Assembly (NCBI RefSeq): GCF_036452155.1
Contig: NZ_JAWJZY010000002.1
Direction: 5' to 3' (one strand)
Origin: Sorlinia euscelidii
Lineage (GTDB): Bacteria > Pseudomonadota > Alphaproteobacteria > Acetobacterales > Acetobacteraceae
DNA: 64,000 bases
Shown here: positions 38,354 through 48,018 of the stretch, one piece after another
How positions within the stretch are numbered: position 1 is the first letter of the stretch
How the letters are laid out: each line of letters starts with the position of its first letter
Notes under the pieces: model-generated
Told to the model about the DNA's origin: nothing
Database searches by the model: none
What the model saw: only the letters and a program-made list of their open reading frames with translations
Position numbers and translations under genes: made by a program

Positions 38354-39910
38354 TCATGGTGTTGGGTTTCGCATCCTGCGTCGGGCCGCGACGAGGTCAC
38401 GCACGCGCGCAACGCCTGAAATCTGAAGGCAGGCAAGATATAGCGCTGCGCCAGAGGTGATCATGACGCCCAGGGCGCCGATCCGGGCCCATCCTCGCCA
38501 GAACATAAAATCCGGAATAAAATAGAGCGCCGCGACCCGAATCAGCACCGCCATGATCACGGCGGAACCCAGCATGATAGAGAGGCGTCGCATGGTCACG
38601 GTAGCGACTCGCATGGCTCCGCGTCGATGAAGCAGCCAACAGAGCAGGCCGAAATTGACCATGGCCGCCAGGGAGCTCGCCAAAGGTGGCCCGATATGCG
38701 CGAGAGGGCGGTAAAGGGAAAGATTGAGGGCGAGATTCAGCGCAAGAATGCCGAACCCGATGCGGACCGGCGTCTTCGTATCACCCTGCGCGAAAAAAGC
38801 GGGTGACAGGACTTTGACAAGCACGAAAGCGGGCAGACCGATCGCGTAAGCGCGGAGGGATTGCGCGGCGAATGACGCATCCTGCACCGTGAAGCGACCG
38901 TAACCAAAAAGCGCGGACATGATCTCAGGCGCCAGTGCGATAATTCCGAAACTGGCGGGCAGGGTCAGCAGCATCGCGTAATCAATGGCGCGATTAAGCG
39001 TTTCCCGGCTGCCCTCCCGGTCCCCGGCTGCGTGGTGGCGGGTCAGAACCGGCAAAATGGTCGTGCCAGCCGCCGCACCCAGCACGCCGAGGGGAAGCTG
39101 GTTAATGCGGTCCGCAAAATACAGCCAGGAAATTGACCCCGCCGGCAGCAAGGTCGCAATCATCGTGTCGATCGTCAGGTTGAGTTGTGTGACACCTGAG
39201 CCGACAAGCCCCGGCGCGAGGCGGCGTAGCACGTTGCGCATGTCGCCATCCATGACAGGGCGCTGTAAATGCAGTTTCATGTCCGCCCGTCGTGCGGCAA
39301 CATAGAGCAGCCCGAGCTGCACAATGCCGGAAAGCGTGATCCCCCAGGACGCTGCCTGCGCCGGCATATGAAAGACATGCGCCCCGAGGATGATCGCCAT
39401 GATGCCGACAATATTGAAAGACACATAAGCCCCGGCCGCCAGAGCGAAGCGGTGCATGCCGTTCAGCACCCCGGCAAGGAGCGCCGCGATGCAGATCAGC
39501 AGGAGGTAAGGGAAGGTAATGCGGCTGAGCGTGACGGCCAGGTCGAAACGTGTCGACCCGGCGCCGAAACCGGGTGCAATAAATGAGATCACCCAGGGCA
39601 TGAAGATTTCACCCAGGATGGTAATCCCGGCCAGCCAGATCGCCAGCCAGCTCATGGTGTTTGAGGCGAAACGGCGTGCGGCTGACGCGCCGTGCAACGT
39701 CATTTTCTCGGTAAAAAGCGGGACGAAAGCCGCGTTGAAGGCCCCCTCACCGAAGAGACGGCGAAACATATTGGGCAGACGGAAAGCAATTTGAAAAGCA
39801 TCCTGGGCGATACCTGCGCCTAGCAGAGCGGCCAGAAGCTGGTCCCGCACAAGCCCGAGGACGCGGGAGACCAGCGTCCATCCACCGACGGTGAGAAAAT
39901 TTCTGAGCAT
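38354..39910 (-). CDS. murJ: Lipid II flippase MurJ
   Basis: This polytopic inner-membrane protein flips lipid II for peptidoglycan synthesis. The 518 residues form about 14 helices. The N-terminal signature is GGWTLVSRVLGLVRDQLLAALLGAG followed by AFRLPNMFRRLFGEGAFNAAFVPLF. Conserved arginines in the cavity are present (SRVLGLVRD, RRLFGEG). It is leftward, followed 118 bases later by mutS and glnD, a familiar alphaproteobacterial neighbourhood. Confidence 0.95.
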   Translation of the reverse strand: MLRNFLTVGGWTLVSRVLGLVRDQLLAALLGAGIAQDAFQIAFRLPNMFRRLFGEGAFNAAFVPLFTEKMTLHGASAARRFASNTMSWLAIWLAGITILGEIFMPWVISFIAPGFGAGSTRFDLAVTLSRITFPYLLLICIAALLAGVLNGMHRFALAAGAYVSFNIVGIMAIILGAHVFHMPAQAASWGITLSGIVQLGLLYVAARRADMKLHLQRPVMDGDMRNVLRRLAPGLVGSGVTQLNLTIDTMIATLLPAGSISWLYFADRINQLPLGVLGAAAGTTILPVLTRHHAAGDREGSRETLNRAIDYAMLLTLPASFGIIALAPEIMSALFGYGRFTVQDASFAAQSLRAYAIGLPAFVLVKVLSPAFFAQGDTKTPVRIGFGILALNLALNLSLYRPLAHIGPPLASSLAAMVNFGLLCWLLHRRGAMRVATVTMRRLSIMLGSAVIMAVLIRVAALYFIPDFMFWRGWARIGALGVMITSGAALYLACLQISGVARVRDLVAARRRMRNPTP

Positions 39911-39990
39911 GGCGTCTCTGTTACAGGCTTTGGTCGGAAAGAGTCCTTAACGGCACTCGGTTTAGCGTGCGCGATTATGCCTGAAAGAGA

Positions 39991-40491
39991 TCAATTGTCG
40001 AGGCAGCGGCGCACGCGTTCCCGGAAGCGACGTGAGCTGGGACGCGTGATGGATGAGAACCACGCGGCGAGATGCCCATCCCGCCCGACAATATATTTGT
40101 AGAAGTTCCAGCGCGGTTTGCTCAGGCATCCGCCCTCCCGTTGCAACCATTGAAACAGGGGCGAAATTTCCGGGCCTTTAATCGTGGTTTTCTGTGTCAT
40201 CGGAAAACTGACACCGTAATTGACGGCGCATGATTCTTTGATGGTCGCCGCGTCATCCGGCTCCTGCTGGCCGAAATCATTGCATGGCACGCCCACGACA
40301 ACCAGTCCGGAGGTGCGGTAAAGCGTCCAGAGATGTTGCAGGTCCTCATATTGCGTGGTGAATTTGCATTTGGAGGCCGTATTGGCAATCAAGACCACCT
40401 TGCCTTTGAAGGCGCTGAATGAAATCGGGGTCTTCTCGTCAAGGGCCTTGAGTTCAAGTCGGTAAAAATCATCAAGGGTTGTCGTCGTCAT
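39991..40491 (-). CDS. Glutathione peroxidase family protein
   Basis: The 166-residue protein reduces peroxides in the thioredoxin fold. The peroxidatic Cys is in VLIANTASKCKFTTQYEDL, the catalytic Gln and Asn region is GVPCNDFGQQEPDD, and the Trp is in RWNFYKYIVG. The usual Gly after the active Cys is Lys here. The ATG at 40491 follows a GGAG site eight bases away; the longer open frame has no such support. Despite the name, most bacterial members use thioredoxin. Confidence 0.9.
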   Translation of the reverse strand: MTTTTLDDFYRLELKALDEKTPISFSAFKGKVVLIANTASKCKFTTQYEDLQHLWTLYRTSGLVVVGVPCNDFGQQEPDDAATIKESCAVNYGVSFPMTQKTTIKGPEISPLFQWLQREGGCLSKPRWNFYKYIVGRDGHLAAWFSSITRPSSRRFRERVRRCLDN

Positions 40492-40812
40492 CAGGTGCTC
40501 CGCGTCAGAGACAAATTGAGATATACGGTTAATCGGCCGGACCCTCAATGAGGAAGCGAAGCTTGGCCGGATGTGATTAACGCGATGCGGCGTCAACACC
40601 TGAAACCGTGCGGCGGTGAGACGACTGACCCACGCGTCGACGTCTGCACACCGTTAATGGGAGTTGGGGACGTGATTCCTGGCCAGCACATCTTGAGTGC
40701 CGCGCAATTCAAAATACTGAAATATGCTTCAGGTTTTATTATTGGACGAAAAATATCTATAAAGTAAATTTTAAACAGGCATTTGCCACACTTATTCATG
40801 CGAGGTTTCACG
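40492..40812. other. Intergenic region before the 3-hydroxyacyl-CoA dehydrogenase gene
   Basis: These 321 bases lie between divergent genes. The second half is noticeably AT-rich (40,700-40,790, with runs such as TTTTATTATTGGACG and ATATCTATAAAG) and probably holds the promoter of the rightward gene. A GAGG ribosome site precedes the ATG at 40813. I see no further gene. Confidence 0.45.
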
Positions 40813-41781
40813 ATGTCGGAAGAGCTGAATACGGTCGCTATAGTGGGTGCCGGTTACATGGGGGGCGGGATCGCGCAATCTCTCGCCGCGTCCGGTCTGG
40901 ACGTAACGATCGCCGATATGGACCCCGCCTCAACACGCCAGAATTATCAGCGCCTCCTTGAGGAAGCTGCGCGTTTTGAGGCGGAGGGTCTCAAACCGGC
41001 AGGTTACGCAAAGCTGGTCAGGGCGCATTTGCGCATGGCGGAGTCCATTGAGGCCGCGGTAAAGGATCGGGACCTGATTGAGGAGGCCGTGCCGGAGGTG
41101 CCTTCCGTTAAACAGGCGGTTTACCAGCGGATCTGCGCCGCTGCTCGCCCCGATGCGATATTGGGTACCAATACCTCGACCCTGCCCGTGCACACGCTGG
41201 CACCCTACGTCACGCATCCTGAACGATTTTTAATTATTCATTTCAGCAATCCGGCGCCTTTTATCCCCGGGGTGGAGATTGTGCGTGGCGAGGCGACCAC
41301 CGACAAGGTCGTCTCCGCTGTGAAAACCCTGCTGAAGCGTGCGAACCGCATTGGGGCGGAAGTGGCGGACAGGCCCGCTTTTGTCTTGAACCGCCTGCAA
41401 TATGCGTTGCTGAAAGAGGCTGACAAAATCGTGCAGGAGGGGGTGGCCACAACATCCGAACTCGATACGGTGGTGCGCACGACATTCGGGTTCCGCCTGC
41501 CATTTTTCGGCCCTTTCGCCATCGCGGATATGGCAGGGCTGGATGTTTACGCTGACTGTTTTAAAACAGTTGAAAAAGCCTATGGCAACCGCATGGCGAT
41601 GCCCGACCTGCTGGCGGAAATGGTGAAGAAAGGTGCACATGGCGTCAAAAATGGCAGAGGGTTTTACGGAGATTACAGCCCTGAAAAAAAAGCCGCCCTC
41701 GTCGCTTATCGCAATAAAGCCTACGCAAAATTACTGGAATTACTGGAGGAACTTGGCCCTTCACCCCTTGAGGCACCCTGA
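40813..41781 (+). CDS. 3-hydroxyacyl-CoA dehydrogenase NAD-binding family protein
   Basis: The 322 residues have the N-terminal Rossmann motif VAIVGAGYMGGGIAQSLAASG. The catalytic segment is IIHFSNPAPFIPGVEIVRG (His near 141) and RPAFVLNRLQYALLKEADKIVQEGVA begins the C-terminal helical domain. It resembles 3-hydroxybutyryl-CoA dehydrogenases and related beta-hydroxyacid enzymes such as L-gulonate 3-dehydrogenase. The single-domain size and GFRLPFFGPFAIADMAGLD stretch do not settle which. The start is chosen by the GAGG site; an ATG ten codons upstream is less likely. It stands alone after an AT-rich promoter region. Confidence 0.85.
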   Translation: MSEELNTVAIVGAGYMGGGIAQSLAASGLDVTIADMDPASTRQNYQRLLEEAARFEAEGLKPAGYAKLVRAHLRMAESIEAAVKDRDLIEEAVPEVPSVKQAVYQRICAAARPDAILGTNTSTLPVHTLAPYVTHPERFLIIHFSNPAPFIPGVEIVRGEATTDKVVSAVKTLLKRANRIGAEVADRPAFVLNRLQYALLKEADKIVQEGVATTSELDTVVRTTFGFRLPFFGPFAIADMAGLDVYADCFKTVEKAYGNRMAMPDLLAEMVKKGAHGVKNGRGFYGDYSPEKKAALVAYRNKAYAKLLELLEELGPSPLEAP

Positions 41782-41857
41782 CATCCGGCCACGTTATGGC
41801 AGGGGCTCAAGCTGACCTTTTACGCGGTAAATAGATAAACGCTCCTGGGAGCGCATC

Positions 41858-42832
41858 ATGTTGCATATCGTTCTGATAGGGTACGGGCAGATTGCGAAAT
41901 CCCAACATATTCCGGTGCTGCGGCAATCCCGGGCGTTCAAATTGATGGGTGTGATTGATCCGCAAATGGATGATGCAGACGGTCTGCCCTGCTTCCCGGA
42001 TCTGCCAGCATTTTTCAAAGCGGGTGGACGTTGTGACTGCGTGGTGATCTGCACCCCGCCAACATCCCGCCATGCCCTGGCGGAGGCGGCGATGGAGAAG
42101 CATCTTCATGTCCTGCTGGAGAAGCCACCTGTTTCCTCCCTCTCCGCGCTTTTCACGTTAAAGCAAATGGCGGTGCAACGCGGTGTGACGCTTTTTACCG
42201 GGTGGCATAGTCGCTACGCGCCGTGCCTGCCCGCCATCGCCGCACGTCTAAAAAATCGCCATATCCGAGAGATTGAGATTTGCTGGCAGGAAGATCACCG
42301 CAAATGGCATCCCGGCGCGCAATGGCTCTGGAAAGCCGGGGGGTTTGGCGCTTTCGATGCGGGTGTCAACGCGCTCTCGCTTCTCCATGCCGTCATGAAA
42401 GTGCCATTGGTCTACCAGCAAGGCGACATGGCGTTCGCGAACGGCGCGGAGACGCCGATCCGCGCCGCCCTTCACCTTTCAGCGGGCGCCGAAAAAATTC
42501 CGGTCAGGGCGTGGTTTGACATTGGCGCTGAGCCTGATGACGAAAACTGGACAATCACCTGGCGCCTTGCGGATGGCACGACGATCAAAGCGTTGGAGGG
42601 TGGCGCATCCTGGTCGGCGGATGGCGCGGTGTCGCCGCTCAATAAGGCCGATCCTCACGCGGAATATCGCGCTTTATATGCTGATTTCGCCCGCTGCATC
42701 GCGCAAGCAACATCAAGCGTCGTCGCTGTCCCTTACCTCATCGCGACCGATTGCCTTGCGCAGGGACGACGTCACGCCGGAAATATGGCCGTGCCGGATT
42801 GGGTTATTCCGTCGCGAGGGGGCGGGACATGA
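41858..42832 (+). CDS. Gfo/Idh/MocA oxidoreductase, probable L-arabinose/D-galactose 1-dehydrogenase
   Basis: The 324 residues start with a Rossmann motif IVLIGYGQIAKSQHIPVL and carry the family EKP motif (VLLEKPPVSSL near residue 90). The middle segment WHSRYAPCLPAIAARLKNRHIREIEICWQEDHRKWHPGAQWLWKAGGFGAFDAGVNALSLL closely resembles the substrate region of sugar 1-dehydrogenases acting on arabinose or galactose. It would oxidise an aldose to a lactone with NAD(P). No lactonase or dehydratase gene is adjacent, so the pathway is not proven. Its 3' end overlaps gpsA by 29 bases on the opposite strand. Confidence 0.75.
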   Translation: MLHIVLIGYGQIAKSQHIPVLRQSRAFKLMGVIDPQMDDADGLPCFPDLPAFFKAGGRCDCVVICTPPTSRHALAEAAMEKHLHVLLEKPPVSSLSALFTLKQMAVQRGVTLFTGWHSRYAPCLPAIAARLKNRHIREIEICWQEDHRKWHPGAQWLWKAGGFGAFDAGVNALSLLHAVMKVPLVYQQGDMAFANGAETPIRAALHLSAGAEKIPVRAWFDIGAEPDDENWTITWRLADGTTIKALEGGASWSADGAVSPLNKADPHAEYRALYADFARCIAQATSSVVAVPYLIATDCLAQGRRHAGNMAVPDWVIPSRGGGT

Positions 42833-43769
42833 GGGCTGCTTTCGCCGCCGTGACAGACATATCGCCCGCGATCAATTTTGACACGGTTTCCACGAGGGGC
42901 ATGTCGATGGCATGGCGGCGGGCCAGCTTGAGAAGAACCGGGGCGGTGCGACAGCCTTCGACGATGCCATGCGTCTCATCCAGGGCAAGGGCGCGCGCAT
43001 CCGCATTTTGTCCGAGCGCCAGGCCGAACCGAAAATTACGGGATGAGGGGCCGGTGCAGGTCAGGATGAGATCGCCCATGCCGCTCAGGCCGGAAAGGGT
43101 TTTTGCCTGCCCGCCAAGGGCGCGATTGAGGCGGTGCATCTCGGCCAGGCCGCGCGTCATCAGGGCGGCACGGGCATTTTCCCCCAATTGCGCCCCGATG
43201 GCGATACCGGCCGCAATGGCGATGACATTTTTGGCCGCACCGGCCAATTGCACGCCCGTTAAGTCATCCGAGGCGTAGAGCCGAAAGCGCGGTGTGGCCA
43301 GTCGGGAGGCAATCTCCTCCGCCATTGATAAGTGCGACGCGGCCAGTGTGGCTGCCGCGGGCAGACCTGTCGCGATTTCTCCGGCGAAATTGGGCCCGGA
43401 CAATATAGCGACATCGCGCCCCGGACAGGTCGCGCGCAGAATGTCGGCGGGGAAGGCGTAAGTGTCACGTTCGAGCCCCTTGCAGCACGCAATAACCGGG
43501 CCTCTACCCGATGTGACGCGGGCGATGTCTCGCAATGCATGGGTGGGTGTGGCGAAGAGCGTGTCATCGGCGCCTTCCGGCATCACGTTCGTGACATGCA
43601 CGGCGGGTAGAAGCGCGACATGCGGCAGCCTTGGGAGCCGACGCGAGGCGGCGTCAACGGGGCTTCGGCTCCAGAGCGTGACTTTATGGCCCGCGCGGGC
43701 GAAATTCTGTGCGAGGGCAATCCCCCAGGCACCCGCCCCGAATATTGCGATGTGGCGCAGCGCACTCAT
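42804..43769 (-). CDS. gpsA: Glycerol-3-phosphate dehydrogenase [NAD(P)+]
   Basis: This cytoplasmic enzyme makes sn-glycerol 3-phosphate from dihydroxyacetone phosphate for phospholipid synthesis. The 321 residues have GAGAWGIALAQNFARAGHKVTLWSR at the N-terminus, LSGPNFAGEIATGLPAA near 140, and the catalytic Lys region QLAGAAKNVIAIAAGIAIGAQLGENARAALMTRG near 190. It overlaps the stop of rlmJ by four bases, so the two are coupled. It is the biosynthetic counterpart of GlpD. Confidence 0.96.
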   Translation of the reverse strand: MSALRHIAIFGAGAWGIALAQNFARAGHKVTLWSRSPVDAASRRLPRLPHVALLPAVHVTNVMPEGADDTLFATPTHALRDIARVTSGRGPVIACCKGLERDTYAFPADILRATCPGRDVAILSGPNFAGEIATGLPAAATLAASHLSMAEEIASRLATPRFRLYASDDLTGVQLAGAAKNVIAIAAGIAIGAQLGENARAALMTRGLAEMHRLNRALGGQAKTLSGLSGMGDLILTCTGPSSRNFRFGLALGQNADARALALDETHGIVEGCRTAPVLLKLARRHAIDMPLVETVSKLIAGDMSVTAAKAALMSRPLATE

Positions 43770-44613
43770 GCTTCCACCAGCCAGCGGACGGAGATTTCTG
43801 GCGGGACCTCCTGTTGCAGATAAGGCGCGAGGGCCTCAAGAATGTGGCGTGCATTCTCATCAAATCGATAATGCGGATTGGCGACGAGAAGGCCGCATCC
43901 ATTCAGGCGTGTCGGGTCCGTCGGCGGGTTGAGTAGAAATTCGCAGGTTAGAAGTTTTTTGAGGCCGGTCTCAATCAGCATATCCTGAAACTCCCGAACA
44001 GGGGCGCGATGTTTAATGGGATACCATGCCGCCACGACGGAAGCTGGAAAGCGCCGCCGCGCCATAAAAATCGCCGCGCGAAGCCGATCAAACTCATTTG
44101 TTTTTTCAAAGGGAGGGTCAATCAAGACCAGCCCACGCCCGATGAGGCGCGGCGGCAGAAAGGCCTTGACCGCACGATAACCGTCCAGATGGTGCACACT
44201 GACCTGTCGGTTGCTTCGGAAGAGTCGCGCCAGCGCGGCGGCGTCATCAGGGTGCAGCTCAGAGCAGATCAGCGCATCTTGCGGGCGTAAAAGCGACGCG
44301 ATCAGACTGGGGGAACCGGGGTAGGATTGCGGTGCGCCAAAACGACGCATAACGTTGATGTAAGGTGTCAGGACATCCGGCAGTGCGGCACCATGCGCGA
44401 TTCGCGGGGGATGAGGCGGCCTATTCCGTCGCGCCATTCCCCCGTTTTCTGCGCTTCCTCGGCGTTGAGCTCATACAGACCTTTGCCCGCATGTGTGTCG
44501 AGCACGGCGAAACCCGCATCCTTGCTTTTGAAATGCGCCAGAAGGTCAATCAAAAGGGCATGTTTGACGACGTCGGCGAAATTTCCGGCGTGAAATGCGT
44601 GGCGGTAATTCAT
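43766..44613 (-). pseudogene. rlmJ: 23S rRNA (adenine2030-N6)-methyltransferase, frameshifted in a G run
   Basis: RlmJ methylates A2030 of 23S rRNA. The first frame starts MNYRHAFHAGNFADVVKHALL and reaches LDTHAGKGLYEL and EWRDGIGRLIP before losing sense. The second frame resumes at RIAHGAALPDVLTPYINVM and includes YPGSPSLIASLLRPQDALICSELHPDD and the catalytic LIDPPFEKTNEFDRL. The break is at five Gs (44406-44410, + strand); one more base joins the frames into 282 residues, the normal length. Both halves are well conserved, which argues for an under-called run and against decay. Confidence 0.9.
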
Positions 44614-44622
44614 GCTCAGGCT

Positions 44623-45366
44623 TTACGGAAATTCGTCGCATCCGTCACGCTTTGTCTGCGGCGCTGGGCCGAGACGATGGAGGATCGCATCATGGCTTGG
44701 CGCGTCACTGATGGAAATTTCCCGCCAGTCAGAGGGTGTCAGGCGCGTCGCGATGGCAGCAGACAAGGTTATGGCGCGGATGCGGCTTGAATCCACATCG
44801 GTGCCGGCGGCGGCTTTCACCCAGGCAGATGCGGTTCGTGACGAGAAAAACATGATCGCGTCAACTTCGCCTGATCCTATTTGCGATATCAGCGAATCAG
44901 AAAGTGACGTGACCGGTCGGCTCCGATAAGTGAGGTGTCGCACAACGTCCCAGCCGCGCGCCTGAAGCGCATAAGTCAGTTTCAGGCCCAGTTGCGCCCC
45001 GGTCGGAAAAAGCACGCGCCCCGATGGCGGCGCCGACCCCAGATGTGCCACGATGGATGCCGCGTTTCCCGCGCAGGTGACGATGTTGAGGAAGCCGTGC
45101 GCGCGAAGGCGACTTGCCGTTGCTGCCCCCACGGCACAGACCGGTATGTCGCGCGCGACGTCCTGAAGAGCGGGGATGACCTGGGCACTGGTAACGACCA
45201 GTTGCGTAAAATCACCCTCAGGGAGCGGGCGTGGGATTGCCTCGATTTGTAAGAGAGGGTGCCAGACAGCGCGCCAGCCAAGAGCCGCAACTTGTTGGCA
45301 GGTTTTTTCAGCCCCGGGGGCAGGGCGCGTCACGATGACGGAAAGATGATCAGCCGGACGGGTCAT
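44623..45366 (-). CDS. hemD: Uroporphyrinogen-III synthase
   Basis: HemD cyclises hydroxymethylbilane with inversion of ring D to make uroporphyrinogen III. Sequence conservation in this family is low. The 247 residues begin VIVTRPAPGAEKTCQQVAALGWRAVWHPLLQIE, the typical first strand, and contain LFPTGAQLGLKLTYALQARGWDVVRHLTYRSRPV and MFFSSRTASAWVKA. The position directly after hemC, with a 17-base overlap, makes the assignment firm. Confidence 0.92.
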   Translation of the reverse strand: MTRPADHLSVIVTRPAPGAEKTCQQVAALGWRAVWHPLLQIEAIPRPLPEGDFTQLVVTSAQVIPALQDVARDIPVCAVGAATASRLRAHGFLNIVTCAGNAASIVAHLGSAPPSGRVLFPTGAQLGLKLTYALQARGWDVVRHLTYRSRPVTSLSDSLISQIGSGEVDAIMFFSSRTASAWVKAAAGTDVDSSRIRAITLSAAIATRLTPSDWREISISDAPSHDAILHRLGPAPQTKRDGCDEFP

Positions 45367-46444
45367 CCAGAAATATATCCTCAGGCGCTTCTGCCCTTAA
45401 TGCATCGCCAAGCGCCAGGCCGAGTTGCTCCGCATCTTCCGGCGCGCCGGAGACTTCTTTCTGGAGGTAGAAACTGCCATCCTCGCGCGCGACAATACCG
45501 GTCAGCACAATTTCATAATCCTCAAGCACGGTGCGCGGTGTGTGACCAGGGCGGGGGCGCAGCCGCGCATAACCGCCGATGGGCGTACGGCAGGAGCCGT
45601 CAAGCGCGTCGAGCAGGGCGCGCTCCGCCGTGGCGACGGCGCGGGCCTCCGGGTCTTCAATCGCCAGAAGAAGCTCTTTAAGTTCCGTATCCGCGCTGCG
45701 CACGGTGACACCGACAATACCCTGACCTGCGGCGGGGATCATATCCTCCGTGCTGAGCACGACATCGGCTCGGTCTTCCATACCCAAGCGCTTCAGCCCG
45801 GCATAGGCCAGCATGGTTGCGTCGCACGTGTCGCCTGCGAGCTTGTCAAGCCGCGTCTGCACATTGCCCCTGAGGAGGCAGAAGCGGAGATCCGGGCGTT
45901 TATAGCGTAACTGCGCCTGGCGACGGACGGAGGCACAGCCAATCATGGCGTTTTGCGGCAGGACATCAAGGGGGTCGCCCCCCGCCGCAGCGATGTCCCG
46001 CGCTTTTTCCCGCAGACGAGGATGCACAATCAACGCGTCACGCGCATCTTCCCGCTTGAGTGTGCAGGCAAGGGCCAGACCGTAAGGGAGTTTCGTCTCC
46101 AGGTCCTTGAGGCTGTGAACGGCGAAGTCGATCCGCCCTTCAATCAAAGCCTCATGAATTTCCTTCGCGAAGAGCCCTTTACCCCCGATTTCAGCGAGGG
46201 CGCGGGATTGGACACGGTCACCCGTTGTTGAAATCTGATGCTCTTGAAACGCACCGAGATCCCGCAAAATGGGACAGAAACGCGTCAGACGTGTCAGGAA
46301 GGTGCGCGTCTGCACGAGGGCCAGGGGTGAACCACGCGTCCCGACGCGGAGGGGGAGAGCACGCCGTGTCTCAGAAACATGGGCGCGACCCATGGCGCGG
46401 CGTTTCATCGCCTCAGCGGCGACTTTCTGGAGTGCGCTATTCAC
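45350..46444 (-). CDS. hemC: Porphobilinogen deaminase (hydroxymethylbilane synthase)
   Basis: HemC condenses four porphobilinogens on a dipyrromethane cofactor. RVGTRGSPLALVQT opens the enzyme fold, SLKDLETKLP is a substrate-arginine region, and the cofactor Cys is in LDGSCRTPIGGYA (near residue 285 from the longest start). The 364-residue frame has about 30 extra N-terminal residues; starts at codon 13 or 18 (46408, 46393) are equally possible. It is divergent from tsaD, with 139 bases between. Confidence 0.94.
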   Translation of the reverse strand: MNSALQKVAAEAMKRRAMGRAHVSETRRALPLRVGTRGSPLALVQTRTFLTRLTRFCPILRDLGAFQEHQISTTGDRVQSRALAEIGGKGLFAKEIHEALIEGRIDFAVHSLKDLETKLPYGLALACTLKREDARDALIVHPRLREKARDIAAAGGDPLDVLPQNAMIGCASVRRQAQLRYKRPDLRFCLLRGNVQTRLDKLAGDTCDATMLAYAGLKRLGMEDRADVVLSTEDMIPAAGQGIVGVTVRSADTELKELLLAIEDPEARAVATAERALLDALDGSCRTPIGGYARLRPRPGHTPRTVLEDYEIVLTGIVAREDGSFYLQKEVSGAPEDAEQLGLALGDALRAEAPEDIFLDDPSG

Positions 46445-46583
46445 AATTTCAAGCTCAATCTAATCAATGGCCTCATCGTGCGTTTGGGGTTTAGCTACTC
46501 TTTTCGGGACTATAAAGGAAGTATTCTCTCCTCGAGGGAGGAAAAATGTTACCTATCAGTAAGCAATGACGTAACATGTCCGT

Positions 46584-47687
46584 ATGACCGCGCTGTTTTC
46601 TTCAGACTTTCCCCCCTCCCTGGATCGGCCTGCTCCACTCCTCGCCATCGAGTCCTCATGCGACGACACGGCCTGCGCCATCATGTTGCCTGATGGTCAG
46701 ATCTGCGCGGACCGGATCTATTCCCAGAATGAACACGCGGCGCTGGGTGGGGTTGTTCCGGAAATTGCGGCGCGCGCCCATCTTGCGCATTTGCCGGACC
46801 TCGTCACGCAATGTCTTGCCGATGCCGGATATCAACTTGCAGATATGGGCGCCTTCGCGGCGACAACAGGCCCTGGGTTGATTGGTGGTCTGATCGTCGG
46901 CAGTCACTATGCCAAAGGTCTCGCCCTGTCGATGAACCGGCCTTTCATCGCGATAAATCATATCGAGGCCCATGCGCTGATGGCCACGTGGCCGCTTATG
47001 CCGGGCGGGGGGGCGCCATTTCCCTTTCTGCTTCTGCTTGTCTCCGGTGGGCATTGCCAGTGCGTCGCCGTGCGCAATATCGGGGATTACACGCTTTTAG
47101 GGAGCACGATTGACGATGCCGCGGGTGAGGCCTTTGACAAGGTGGCGAAAATGCTGGGCCTTGGCTGGCCGGGTGGCCCGGCTCTGGAAAAGCTCGCGCG
47201 GGAAGGCGATGCACGAAAATGGGATTTTCCACGCCCCCTCATCGGGCGCGAGGGGTGTGATTTTTCATTTTCGGGGTTGAAGACAGCTGTATCCCGGGTT
47301 GTATCCCGCTTCGGGGCGGAAGCGCTGACGCGCCGGGACGCCGCTGACATCGCAGGCAGCTTTCAGGCCAGTGTCGCGCGCGTCATGGCGGATCGCGTCA
47401 GAAACGCGCTGTCGGCTTTTCCCGAAGCGAAGAATATTGTCGTGGCGGGAGGTGTCGCCGCCAATCAGGCAATACGCACGTCCATTGAGGCGGTCGCGCA
47501 GGAACGCGGCCTCCCGCTCTTCGTCCCGCCTGTGCGGTATTGTACGGATAATGCTGTCATGATCGCCTGGGCCGCATGGCAGAAAATTCGGGCGCACCCC
47601 GCCGCGGATATCAACGATCTCAACGTCGCGCCCCGCCCAAGATGGCCGCTGGATGACATGCGTCCCCACCCTTTTGCGCCAGGCTGA
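46584..47687 (+). CDS. tsaD: tRNA threonylcarbamoyladenosine transferase TsaD
   Basis: TsaD, with TsaB and TsaE, installs N6-threonylcarbamoyl on A37 of ANN-decoding tRNAs. The 367 residues start LLAIESSCDDTACAI. The metal-binding HxxxH is His126/His130 in INHIEAHAL. LLVSGGHCQCVAV and STIDDAAGEAFDKVAKMLGLGWPGGPALEKLA follow, then VVAGGVAANQAIR. A seven-G run inside the gene (47007-47013) is in frame, in contrast to the six damaged genes elsewhere in the window. Confidence 0.97.
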   Translation: MTALFSSDFPPSLDRPAPLLAIESSCDDTACAIMLPDGQICADRIYSQNEHAALGGVVPEIAARAHLAHLPDLVTQCLADAGYQLADMGAFAATTGPGLIGGLIVGSHYAKGLALSMNRPFIAINHIEAHALMATWPLMPGGGAPFPFLLLLVSGGHCQCVAVRNIGDYTLLGSTIDDAAGEAFDKVAKMLGLGWPGGPALEKLAREGDARKWDFPRPLIGREGCDFSFSGLKTAVSRVVSRFGAEALTRRDAADIAGSFQASVARVMADRVRNALSAFPEAKNIVVAGGVAANQAIRTSIEAVAQERGLPLFVPPVRYCTDNAVMIAWAAWQKIRAHPAADINDLNVAPRPRWPLDDMRPHPFAPG

Positions 47688-47760
47688 CGCTGTAACGACG
47701 GAGCGGTGGGAAACGGGACTTGCGTTTGAACGCGCTTTTCGGCAAAGAGTGTCTCCGTAA

Positions 47761-47850
<90 letters not shown>

Positions 47851-47932
47851 TGGGTCCGATGGAAATGATGGACTTACAGGTCGCGGCTGCGGCCCGTGTA
47901 GGGAACAATCAGGTTCTTCACTATGAAGTATC

Positions 47933-47968
47933 CGGGATTTTACGGGATCATACGGGATATGGTGGGAT
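47933..47968. repeat. Helically phased CGGGAT array
   Basis: CGGGAT occurs at 47933, 47943 and 47953, and TGGGAT at 47963, all exactly 10 bases apart. A one-turn spacing places each copy on the same DNA face, as in arrays bound by cooperating proteins. The binding protein is unknown. Confidence 0.6.
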
Positions 47969-48009
47969 GAAAAACCCTTGATGCGCTTGGTTTTTAGCGG
48001 GTCAAAAAG

Positions 48010-48018
48010 TTATCCACA
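48010..48018 (+). promoter_or_regulatory. DnaA-box-like sequence TTATCCACA
   Basis: This is a perfect match to the bacterial DnaA-box consensus. A second identical copy lies 319 bases downstream (48329-48337) in the same orientation. Whether DnaA binds here is not shown. Confidence 0.45.
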
